Assembly: GCF_014356525.2 (NCBI RefSeq)
Contig: NC_052508.1
Span: 44,805,858-44,869,857 of the forward strand
Direction of reading: 5' to 3'
Origin: Nilaparvata lugens
Taxonomy: Eukaryota; Arthropoda; Insecta; Hemiptera; Delphacidae
Length of the DNA: 64,000 nucleotides
The notes under the pieces were generated by a model, which had not been told where the DNA came from, did no database searches, and saw only the letters and a program-made list of their open reading frames with translations. Positions 12,536 to 22,285 of the stretch are shown piece after piece; position 1 is the stretch's first letter, and every line of letters begins with the position of its first letter. The translations under genes were made by a program, and so were the position numbers.

Positions 12536-12975
12536 AATAACACATGCAATTAATAACTAAAATAAAATATCATTGTCTCTTGAACTTTCTCTGCTTTGAA
12601 CTCGGGATGTCCTGTTGACAGTATGTCTTGAAGGAGATTAGCTTTTGATGTTAGCATTTTTCATACACCAACCCAAACAGCCATTAGCCGTTTTCACACC
12701 GATATCTCGCCGACACGACATACAGACAGGATTTACTCTGATGGACAGTATAAGAGGAGGCTGCGGTTTATAACTGCGCGAGGTCTACTGTTCACAGAAC
12801 AACTAGTTCTCTTGATACTCACTTGAAACTGTGTTAGGTATACCGGGTGCGGTAGCAAAATTTCCTTTTTTAAAGTAAACTCCATTCAGTCAGCTGATGT
12901 CGTAGTAGAGCAAATTTAGTTTCGTTAGAGACTTCAAACCATAAAATTTTCTTCCCGACATGTTCAGTTGCCATC

Positions 12976-14101
12976 ATGCATTGCAGCAATGAGAAGCGTG
13001 CATTTGCCGTTGAGACTTATTTTTCGAGTGGATGTTCTGTGATCACAACCCAGCGTGCATTTCGAAATCGCTTCAATTTAGCCCCTTTGGCTACTATATC
13101 GGACCGGAAATCAATTGTTACGTGGATCACTACGTTCAGACAAACTGAGTTTTAGAGCTTGTTCACATGACAGCGATTTACGCTCGGTTGTCGCTCGATT
13201 TGCCAGCCTCGTACACATGACAGCGAATCATGAGCGGTTTGCGCTCGGTTATGATAAATAATTACTAGGTACAACATCTATGTACTCAATGTTAATATCT
13301 TAATCTATGTACTTAATCACTATATTACTCTTTAACATAATATATATTACTGCTCTGCTCGAAACCGCTCGGTCGACTGAAGACATGTGTAAGCTCTCAT
13401 GCCTGCTCTAGCAACCGAGCGACAACCGAGCGGTTATAGTCTGAGACTACACCCGCCGCGATTCGCCGGCGACTACTAAAACCGAGCGATGCATGTGTAC
13501 GGCACCATGTGTTTCCCTATACCTGGCAATCGCTCGGTTTGTCAACCGCGCGACAACCGAACGTGAATCGCTGTCATGTGAACAGGCTCTTAAGTGCGAC
13601 AAGACGAAGAACTGAAATCCCTCGGCTCTTTAGGTCACCTGATATCATTGAGACAGTAAGAGTTTCAACGTTGCAATCACCACAGGGTTCAGCGCGCAAA
13701 CATGCGTCTGCTGACTTTCCAATCATTCTGAGAAACGAATTTTTCATGATGATCTTCATTCCCATCCATACAAAATGGCAATTGTGCTGGAAGTTTTTGA
13801 ACGTGACTTCAATTGAGGGAACACTTTGGATCTCAATTAGGAGCAATTTGGAGTGGCCAGCCCGATCTCCCGACTTGAACCCTTGTGATTTCTTCTATGT
13901 GGGTTTTTGAAGTACCTTGTTTATGTGAACCGATCAAGGACCCTACAAGACTTGAACACCAATATCAGAAATAAATAAGAAATTGCTAACATAATGCCTG
14001 CAATGCTGGCAGGAGTCATGACAAACGCCAGAAATCGGTTTACTCAGTGTATGGAGAATTAGGGACGTCACCTACCTGATTTGATATTCGAAACTAATTA
14101 A
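12976..14101 (+). pseudogene. DUF4817 mariner-like transposase pseudogene (copy A)
   Basis: It starts with ATG at 12,976. The first 59 codons give the DUF4817 helix-turn-helix head (motifs AFAVETYF, TQRAFRNRFN, TWITTFRQT), stopping at 13,153 where a MITE is inserted. Reading resumes at 13,593 with ATRRRTEIPRL, FRSPDIIE and SARKHASA. A frameshift leads to HPYKMAIV and ERDFN. Then most of the catalytic core is missing: it jumps to EWPARSPDLNPCDFF, the block around the third acidic residue. A decayed tail ends in GRHLP and stops at 14,101. The first two catalytic Asp regions are therefore deleted and the protein cannot be active. The same lesions occur in copy B, so decay preceded the duplication or allelic split. 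Confidence 0.85.
13155..13589. mobile_element. PIF/Harbinger-like MITE with TTA duplication (copy A)
   Basis: The terminal inverted repeats begin GAGCTTGTTCACATGACAGC and end GCTGTCATGTGAACAGGCTC. They are flanked on both sides by TTA (13,152-13,154 and 13,590-13,592), the TWA-type duplication of PIF/Harbinger elements. The interior carries repeated ACCGAGCG/CGCTCGGT words and no coding capacity. Its removal rejoins the transposase head and body described for the host element, apart from a small indel, which confirms the borders. Confidence 0.8.
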
Positions 14102-14205
14102 AACAAAACTCTATATATGTGTCCACACTACAAAAAATAAATATAAACTTTAATATCAATACGAAGAGTTTTATTTACTTTTTAAAAAGGAAGTTTTGAT
14201 GATAG

Positions 14206-15927
14206 AATTTAGGACCTCATAATTTACTTACTCTTCAGCCACTTAATCAACGAACCTTTTTTGTGAGAGTGTATTTCAGATTCAAGTCAGAACTAAATGA
14301 ATAGGAATTTTCCATTTATCTGATATTGAACATTCATAGTAGGCCTTTTAGCTCAGAAATGAATAAGGGAAGTCCTCTGTGATAAGGATGACATGTTTCG
14401 CAAAATTCGGAAAGTGAAATTGTTTTACCACTCTGGCCGGTGTCAGTCATTGCTCATTTCTGTTGCGGTGCATGTTTTAAAGTAACGTAATTTGCTGGAA
14501 TACCATTAGAGGGACTCAAGTGTCGGTTACCTTTGAGGAGGTTCGGTTTCAGCAGGTTGAGAGGAGGAGGAGTGTTCAGGTTACATTTGGTGTGATGTGA
14601 TATTAGGTGAGAGGAGGTTGGAGGTTGGTGGTTGGAGGTGGTTGTTGGTTGTGGAGGAGGAGGGGTAAGAGTTGTATAGCAGCAAGCGTTGCGTTGCCTA
14701 TCGATCGGCAGGGGGGCGATGTCCCAGCCCTGCCCCGGTAAGCTATGTTTGTTCAACCCTTGAGTGTGTGCTGTGTAGCCTGAAGTTGTAGTTAGGCCTA
14801 CTGTCTTGCTGATTTAATTTATTATCTTGTTTCTGTTGGAAGCCTAATAGGCCACAAATAACCGACCAACTAAACGATCACTTGCTGCACCTCTAAATGT
14901 TCAAACATAAATTTCTTTTACAAAGAACCCGTACGCTATGTAACTTTAACATGCAAACTGTTGATTTTAAATGGAATTGTTACTGTATTTCAAATTTGTT
15001 GAATAATTACTTTTACTTCCAATATTTATTACCTGTAATCCAGTTCATGAAATCCGTTTATAATATTCATGAATGATTTTAATATTGCTTGAATCAGTTA
15101 TTTGTCTGAAAATATTGCATGTTTTCGATGTATTCAATTATTATCTAATAGAGTGTTCATATCTGTGTATTGGTTGTATTTGTAATACATTTAAAAAAAT
15201 GTCCAATGCGTTACTAAGGAGGACATTGTACATGATCATGGGAATGATGACCTTCCTCAAACTAATAGCTGGAAACTAGAAATATAATTTTTTGTGGATG
15301 ATATTTCTGTTATTATTTGATGCTGTTAACTTTGAGTGAATAATTAATTCTATTTTAACTTGAGAGATAACAAAATTTCGAAATTTTCTACTCATCTAGC
15401 ACCAAAAGCCACTTACCGGCTTCATCATGATTGGACTTGAGCATTGAAATTCTATGGATTTATTCAATGAAACAGTGTTAGCTTGTTAACTTGAAACTGT
15501 ATTTGACTTCAATTTAAAATTATGATAGCTATTATTTATTTCAACTCTCATATATTCTTTGATTTCATTATATGCCTTACCACTTTTAGATTTGAAGATA
15601 AATTCCACAGCATTTTTCTTATCGAACCATAATGTATTTATTATATTCTATTCATGGAATCGTAAACTTATGAACTCGTTAACTAATATTGACAAATATC
15701 GTCAACACATATTATACTGAGAGTGATAATGAATAGATTGTATTTAAAATAAAAGTATCATGATGAATACAGGCAGCTACTCCTATTCCAATTTTGCATT
15801 CAAACGAGAGTGGAACATTGAATTCCATCATCAAAATACAAAATATTGTTTGAATCTACTTCCATTCTTTGGGTAAATATTGTTGGTAAAGCTATTTCTG
15901 TATTTCTGGAAATTGAGTCGATGAGAA
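14206..15927. other. No gene; purine-rich patch 14,530-14,670
   Basis: A GGAGG/GGTTGG-rich patch makes a Pro/Thr-rich antisense open frame (14,454-14,756) that looks like composition only. The remainder is AT-rich with no recognised feature. A short open frame at 15,073-15,279 has no homology I know. Position 15,854-15,865 (ATCTACTTCCAT) is the empty site of the LINE found in copy B. Confidence 0.6.
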
Positions 15928-16027
15928 NNNNNNNNNNNNNNNNNNNNNNNNNNNNNNNNNNNNNNNNNNNNNNNNNNNNNNNNNNNNNNNNNNNNNNNNN
16001 NNNNNNNNNNNNNNNNNNNNNNNNNNN
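15928..16027. other. Assembly gap, 100 N
   Basis: Exactly 100 unknown bases, the usual placeholder for a scaffold join of unknown size. Copy A's match to copy B runs to the last base before the gap, and the sequence after the gap does not match copy B's continuation. Confidence 0.99.
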
Positions 16028-17756
16028 ATTCAAATATTCTGACTAACTCCGCTTTTCGTAAACTGTTGTTAGTTTTTCTGGCTTTCCGTGCTTCCGAAAA
16101 TTGATGTGATTTTCTAAAATACACATACTCTACAATGTTTTGTAGATGACTGTTTTATAAAGCTTAGTAAAGCTACGTATTATGAAATTCCTAATTAATC
16201 AATTAGCAATTACTTGATACATCCATCTTATTTTGTAGAAACTTTTTTATCTGGATTGGAGCTCGGATACTTCAGTAGGATTCAATTATCGGGCTATAAA
16301 ATCAAAATGTTATGAGGATTACAGAGGAGCCAAAAGCGACTATCGATTCATGATGGTAGCAATTCTAGGAGAAAAACCAATGCTCTAGTCTTTATGCTTT
16401 GAAAACTTATAATATTGAGTAAGAAGTTGATGAGAGTCAAGTCTCAAATCAAACTCTATCGTACTGAAATTACTTCATGGAAATTAGTTATCTATGAATT
16501 GTACATCAATAATTCAATATCATGACGGCCTGCACTTGTATGTAGTATTGCATTTATGTTTCATAGTAATAAAAATCATGTATTTCAGCTACATTACGAG
16601 ATCTCAAGTACTGTACTTTATGTATAAATAACAACTTAATCATAGATTATCTACTTTCCTGGTTAAGTTATAGTTCGTAGGCGAGCACACCCATATTCAG
16701 AGAACAGAGGCAGTATTGATTTACATTGTGTCAGCATAGATGGAGTTGCTCTGTTAAGGACTTGGGCAAAGCTTTTATGACGAAGGGACTATCAAGAGGG
16801 TTTACTTCCAGTTTATGCGAGCTGGAATGGACGTGCTACGTGTAAACCTGTGCTACATTGCATGTGTGTTGGTGTGTTTTAATATTGGGGGGCAGGTGCT
16901 TGTGGAGAGACATTAGGGATTGGGGAGCTCTTATGGTTGGGGGTTTGGGGGAGGGGGCTCCCCTAAATACTGGTGTCGCTAAAGTAAGAGTAAGCTTTAA
17001 AGAGGATCTGCACTCTTACTCCTACCCACTCCTCCCCCTCAAACGCACTCACACATCATTGATTTAGGTTGAGGATGGCGAGGGGAGGGGGGAACTCAGT
17101 GATCACGTGACAGTGTGCTAGCCGCTTCCTTCTATAAGCAGAATTTGTAGATTTTGAAGGAGCTGCTATAAAGAGTACAGCGTTCTCTCCAAGGATCAGT
17201 GTTAAGCTCTTGTTGAAACAGCTCGACCAGCCAACCCCTACAGCAGATAGTTAGGCAACCCTGCCTACACGGAAGCCAATACTAGGGCTGTTTTCAACAT
17301 GTTTTCAATACTAGGCTGGCGTTTTCAACATGGCTCTTTTGTGTGTAGGGGAGGAAACTGTGTAGGATTGCTTCCTACAACGCAAATACGCATGTACTAA
17401 TTGCAGAAAATTCGTGCTTGAGTCTTCAGTCTATATCAATAGTGTAAAGGTGCGTCGACACAGTCACAATATTTGACAAACATGTTTTTCAAGGAAATCA
17501 AGCGGCCATATTTTTCAAATCTGAACAAACAGTATTCTAAATAGCGACAACTGGCTAACTGTTTGTCAAGACACTTTGTAAACACCATGATTGTACGGAA
17601 ACTACCAATTTAGTGGGATAGTTAATAATGTTGTCCAGTTTTGAACATATCAGTATCTATAGCAATAGTAGATCGTTGATCGATATTTTCTCACTACCAA
17701 AATCATTCTCATTTACGATCATTTTCGATCTACTCAAGAATATGTTCTGAATAGCC
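16028..17756. other. No gene recognised; candidate promoter inside
   Basis: The stretch is AT-rich until about 16,700, then more G-rich (GGGGG tracts at 16,887-16,955, CCTCCCC near 17,030). The short frames at 16,858-17,067 and downstream of the candidate promoter match no family. Confidence 0.5.
17167..17200 (+). promoter_or_regulatory. Candidate TATA-Inr core promoter
   Basis: TATAAAGAG starts at 17,167 and an arthropod-type initiator TCAGT lies at 17,196-17,200. The A of TCA (17,198) is 31 bp from the first T of TATA, the canonical spacing. The first downstream ATG of any length opens only a 33-codon frame (from about 17,299), so a spliced gene, a noncoding transcript or coincidence are all possible. 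Confidence 0.3.
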
Positions 17757-17836
17757 GGCAGGCTCGCTTCGCTTGCCTTATCCGTTTAGCCAGGCGGCTC
17801 CGCCCCCTGGGCCCCCGGCAGGATCATCCGAAAATA
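17757..17836. repeat. GC-rich double hairpin repeat
   Basis: Two adjacent GC-rich hairpins occur in AT-rich surroundings: GGCAGGC...GCTTGCC, then CCAGGCGGC-TCC-GCCCCCTGG at 17,790-17,810. Similar blocks recur in hemipteran genomes as I recall, so a short interspersed repeat is likely. No coding is seen. Confidence 0.4.
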
Positions 17837-18149
17837 GGATCAGCATTTTTCATTTGAGCTTTCTTCCTTCCGTCAAAAAGTCAAAAGAGAATTTCAGGCT
17901 CGATTCAGTCACCAGACTTCTTTGTGCAGGGTTGAAAAAGTATTTTTTATTAGAACTGATAAATACTGTATTCAGTTATTTCTGAATTAGAGACTTGATT
18001 AGGATATCATGTGAATTATACTGTATTTCAGTCTAATAGTTCATTGAAATTTGAAATAGGAATGATATGGACAACTAAACAAACCTCCATATCTAAAACC
18101 CTATCAAGTATGAATTTGCATGAGAAATTTAAAAAAAATGCTTTGGAAA

Positions 18150-18830
18150 CTCAATGAAAAATTTGTGAAAAGAAATCTTCTAAGAGAACATTGGGGAACA
18201 CTTGAAAAACGAGGTAAAAGCGCTTATATTATGCGTAATTTTGAAGTAAAATTTCTAGACCCTTGCTGAATGCTGAACTTCTGTACCAATTCTGAACATG
18301 ATCTGTCAATTCTTGAAAAGGCGTAGAAAACGCAGTAAAACTCTCAAAAACCGCGAAACTTGGGCTTTATTCCAAGACTCTCAACATTTTTACAACTCAG
18401 CTGAGCCTCTCTCAATTGATTCTTGCAAAATGTGAGAAAACGTAGAATAAACGCTAGGAAACGCTGTAAAACTGCCTACATTGGGCGAATCTTAGCGTAA
18501 TACTGAGTCCTCTTAAAAATGAATTTCTAGAACCTCGCTGAAATTTCATACGAAATTTGAGTATGATCTGTCAATTAATTCTTGAGAAGACCTAGAAAAC
18601 GAAGGAAAAACGCTCGAAAACCGCCGATCTTGGGCGGAACTTAGGCGTCTTAACTTTAGGCGGAACTAAACTTCCAATCCCACATTTTCATACCTCAGCT
18701 AAGCCTATGTACCAAGTTTGAACATTTTTTAGTTAATTAATTCTTAAAAAAGCTGAGAAGATGCAGAAAAACGCTGGAAAACGCAGATTTTGGGCGTATC
18801 TTTGAAAATGTTTTAAAATTAGTTGTTATT
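18150..18830 (+). repeat. Degenerate long-period tandem array
   Basis: Five or so diverged units of roughly 110-150 bp recur. Each has a stretch like GAAAACGCAG-AAAACGCT-GAAAACCGC followed by CTTGGGCG-A-CTT and then a 'CTGTCAATTCTTG'-type word. The copies are too diverged to share an exact period. No coding frame persists across them, suggesting an old satellite-like array. Confidence 0.5.
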
Positions 18831-20020
18831 GTGTGCCTCGAGATGCCATCTGAACAAACCTGCTAGATTAGAACGTATTTGGTCCAGTAGATTTTGATTT
18901 CTGTTGAATATGAATGAATAAGTGAGTGAGTGAGTGTTGATTCAGTGCAATTTTGCTTTTACATATAGATGAGTAAATTTATCTCAACCATTCATGGTTG
19001 ATATATTAATTTATCAGTAATTGCTAAATTTATTTTCTTTCGAGATAATATTTTTCCATAGGCTCAATTCAATAGAGATTGTTGAGCAGGTGGTATGGTG
19101 CCTAAGATTGAAATGTCTGAGGTGAAGAAATGTTTTCATGATTACGTTACTATTGTGATGTAGAATTTTGTATTCTTGTTGCCTGACAATGAACCAATTA
19201 TTATTACGATGAGATAAAATATCTCCTCAATCATTCATGAACAAATCACTTTTAGCCTAAGCTTTTGTTTTATGATTCGTTGACCTTAGAATTATCGCAT
19301 CAATAAGGACAATAAAAGTGAGCTTAAATGTCTATCGAATACATGAACTGTAATTTTTCAATCGCCTGAATAAGTCCGTTGAGTCGCCACCGCAATATTC
19401 TAATAGTGACACATTGTAATATCAGTTTGTTTTCATAGCCATAATTATCTGCTTGCATCTTGGGTGAATGGCAGCAGTCATCTTCGTAACCACGTACTTT
19501 TATGACAACTATCGAGATTGATCAAGCAATAAATGAACAGATAGAATTTAAAACAAATGAATGAAAGCATTATTGTTGTTTAACAATATCTTGTCGTTGT
19601 CATTGATGTCCTCAAATACCATATATATTGAGGATGGCGCTTGTATAGTGAACAAACTTATTTCATACCACAGTTTAATCGAAATGAATGAATGTAATGA
19701 AAATGAAATCTGGATGAGAAGCTGGGGCATTTATCGTTTGCATACTATCCACACCCTATAGATCAATATTGTCTCTCAAAACTTTGAAAGGAACAATTTC
19801 CCTTTTAAAAGTTGTGCACTGTAGTTGAAACTTCCATTGTATCGGTCTTTTGTTTGAGCTCTTGCACTCCAATTGAACAGCAATCAGAATCAGCAGTAGC
19901 GGAAAAATGTCAAAATGAAACGCAGCTATCATTGTGCAGAAATTGACCGCGTTCTGAGATTGGCTCAAAAGAGAAGGGTGTGAGTGAGATTGGTTGGAGA
20001 GAGAGAGTGAGAGGAGGAAG
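18831..20020. other. No feature recognised
   Basis: AT-rich, with (GTGA)n near 18,923-18,938 only. The overlapping short frames near 19,550-19,760 have no recognisable content. Confidence 0.55.
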
Positions 20021-20026
20021 AAAAAA

Positions 20027-20200
20027 TGGCTTGATATTGAGATAAAGTGAAAGAAAAAGTGTCCTTTCATTAAGATAAAGTGAGAGCAAGAAAAAGTGGG
20101 ACGGTATTGAGATAGAGTGAGAGGGAAAATGGTGTGTTGTGGAGAGAATAAGAGAAAAATTGGCTTGATATTGAGACAGAACGAGAGAAAAATTGGCTTG
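20027..20200 (+). repeat. ~34-bp purine-rich tandem repeat
   Basis: About five degenerate units of the form TTGATATTGAGATAAAGTGA followed by GAGAAAAATGGC run in tandem. The 175-aa minus-strand open frame across them (Phe/Ser/Leu-rich) is a by-product of the repeat and is not called a gene. Confidence 0.6.
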
Positions 20201-20429
20201 AATTGGCGGAAAACGCGTAGAATTGTAATGTGATGAGTGAGAGGGGAGACGCGTCTATCGACCATTGTGCGGAAGAAGCACAAACATTTTGAGGCATAAA
20301 TTATGGTTGGGGTTGAAGAGAGGGGGAAATTTGTGTCCCATCCAGGAAAACGCCATAAACTAATAAGGGAGCAGACGCGAATATTCAGTGTCTGGATGGA
20401 TGCTTCTACTATACAGCTATTTCCAAGGG

Positions 20430-20720
20430 GGGAAAAATGGGGTGGTTTTTGTGGGGGGGGGGGCAGCGACCGGTCGGACCTCGCTTGTTTTCCTGATTAA
20501 AAAGAACCCCCCCTCAACCACCCTGAAGGGCCGTCGGCTCTCCAATTACGCGGACGGGCAAGGTCCGTCTCCCGTAACGCGATATTTTATTGACAACTGC
20601 CACAATACACAGCGCAGCGCAACTAGCAAAATACGTCGGAACCGTTAATTGTTGGCCGACAACCCGACGCTCTGCTCTGTTCATTAATTCCCACTAATTA
20701 TTCCGTCCAGCCTCACCTTC
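20430..20720. other. GC-rich island, function unknown
   Basis: A run of 13 G (about 20,450) begins a stretch clearly richer in C, G and CpG than its surroundings (CGGTCGGACC, GGGCCGTCGG, ACGCGGACGG). It could be a 5' flank or first noncoding exon of an unseen gene, or an old element. No open frame resembles a known protein. Confidence 0.3.
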
Positions 20721-21740
20721 GAAGTTCATCTGTACTTTGAAAGGTACAAGAAATAACACGCAATAATTTTTTTTTTTGCCTACCAATATTAGAAGTCACT
20801 AAGAAATTCATTAAAAAAAACAAAAGTTGTTCAATTCCATTCATGCATTATTGCAATGATTACAAGAAAAATTAAATTGTATAAATGAATAATCAATACT
20901 GAACAGATATCGAAAAATATCTGCAACGGCTTGGGTCGTTGCCTGTAACTGAGGAACGAAACTAAAAATGAATATTACCATCCGTTTTTGTATAGTTTAT
21001 TTGTTTTTGTTTTACTTTCAAATAAAATAATCCTTGTTTCCGATTATTTTTAATATTCATTTTATTTTTGGCATGAGGTACGAACAGAACTAGTTAGTTG
21101 CGGTTGATCTTTCTGTTTCGATCAATGCCACTAATAATTAGGTGGTAATGATAAAAACATTAGTATAACATCGTGCTCGCGATAACATAGGAGATTTAAC
21201 CGTTCTTTTCACTCCTTTGCCTTAGACACTGTGCCTGTCTTACACGGAGATCAATCGCGAGTGCTATCTCAATTCAAAGCTGAACATCGACCTGACCATT
21301 CTGTTCGTACAATGTTTTGAAATATGTTATACAATTTTTTGCAGAATCGCCTCTTGTTTGTAGGTGATATACAAAAAAGCGATAGGTTTTTTATTATTCC
21401 TCCAGGTAGGCCTAACCTACTACATTTTCTATCTATGTTTATTCCAGTATACACATTATGTGAGTGATATAAACGCATGAAGTCAGATCATATCAGAGCT
21501 TTTGAATGTCGAGAAAAAAGTAACTCTCACTCTTGATAAACCTGGAATCATCCCCAATCAGACCAGCAAGGACTTGAACAAAAAATTCATAACATCTCAG
21601 TATTCAAGACTCAGTTCTCAAGCAGCAATAACGTGTAACTTGTCCAATAGGTTACCAGGTTTGGTATGATGGAGATGCGAGTAATTGAATTGAATCTGCT
21701 ACCTCTTTCCACCGTGTCGGACGGATGGACCCTCCAAGCA
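20721..21740. other. No feature recognised
   Basis: AT-rich with homopolymer tracts near 20,768-20,820. No coding or structural signal. Confidence 0.5.
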
Positions 21741-21871
21741 TATAAAGTTGGTTGGGTGCGTTTTCGGTCACGTCCGTTCCTCCGCAAGGTAATACCGCCG
21801 ACGTTGGTGTGGAAGGGAGAGTGAGGATCGGTGTGTGTGTGTGTTGGAGTGCGGTCGTAGACGGTAGATGT

Positions 21872-21922
<51 letters not shown>

Positions 21923-22285
21923 AGGTTCCATAGGTCCGTGTGTAGAGGTTTCCTCGGTCAGTGCCGCAACGTGTGTAGTTGTTAATTGAGCTTTTGATCT
22001 CGGCAGTAATCACCTTTCGGTGCGGCGGGCGAATCGTCCGTCCGTCGCTGGCGGAGAGGTCTTATGCATACGAATTTAAAGCCTGTCACTTTCCACAGGC
22101 CCTAGCTCGAATCGAGCTTTCAAAAGATTACGCGCTCGCTCTTACCGAATACGTGTGTGCATTTTATTACCGACCCATATATCCGTTTCATTTTGCCTGC
22201 TGAATATGGCCGGGAAAACTGTTTCTCTCCAGTTTTGAGTCCCCAGGGAGCACCTTGCGACAGCCGGATTACCTACGGTCGATGA
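21741..22285. other. CpG-rich stretch with (GT)n
   Basis: Base composition is raised in C and G, with many CpG (CGGTGCGGCGGGCGAATCG and CGTCCGTCGC near 22,018-22,048). An initiator-like TCAGT lies at 21,958-21,962. A 5' regulatory region of a host gene is possible, but no exon is evident. Confidence 0.3.
21875..21919. repeat. (GT)n microsatellite
   Basis: An uninterrupted GT dinucleotide run of about 22 units. The CV/TH repeat open frames on both strands come from it. Confidence 0.95.

Larger units (their letters stand above)
12840..14205 (+). mobile_element. Mariner-like (DUF4817-type) DNA transposon, decayed (copy A)
   Basis: The left end reads TA-CCGGGTGCGGTAGC followed by AAAATTTCCTTTTTTAAAG. 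Near 14,174-14,195 the reverse complement of its inner part (ACTTTTTAAAAAGGAAGTTT) appears, giving degraded terminal inverted repeats. Between them lies a broken transposase. The family (an HTH DUF4817 head on an IS630/Tc1-mariner DDE transposase) is widespread in insects. A PIF/Harbinger-like MITE has landed inside. Confidence 0.75.
1..15927 (+). repeat. Copy A of a ~16-kb direct duplication
   Basis: The whole block matches 45,450-61,539 in the same orientation, nearly base for base. The offset is 45,449 at the start, drops to about 45,442, 45,417 and 45,392 through small indels, and is 44,424-44,428 after a 976-bp segment that B lacks. The block ends at the N gap. Every reading frame in copy A recurs in copy B, so conservation between the two says nothing about function. 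An unpurged haplotype and a recent segmental duplication both fit; the gap at its edge favours the first. Confidence 0.95.

Noticed and set aside
14454..14756. 100-aa Pro/Thr/Asn-rich minus-strand frame, also at 58,878-59,180
   Set aside because: It is the antisense of a GGAGG/GGTTGG-rich patch. Identity between copies is due to the duplication, not selection.
19756..20283. 175-aa minus-strand open frame
   Set aside because: It lies over the ~34-bp purine-rich tandem repeat. Its Phe/Ser/Leu-rich sequence follows from the repeat, and it resembles no family.
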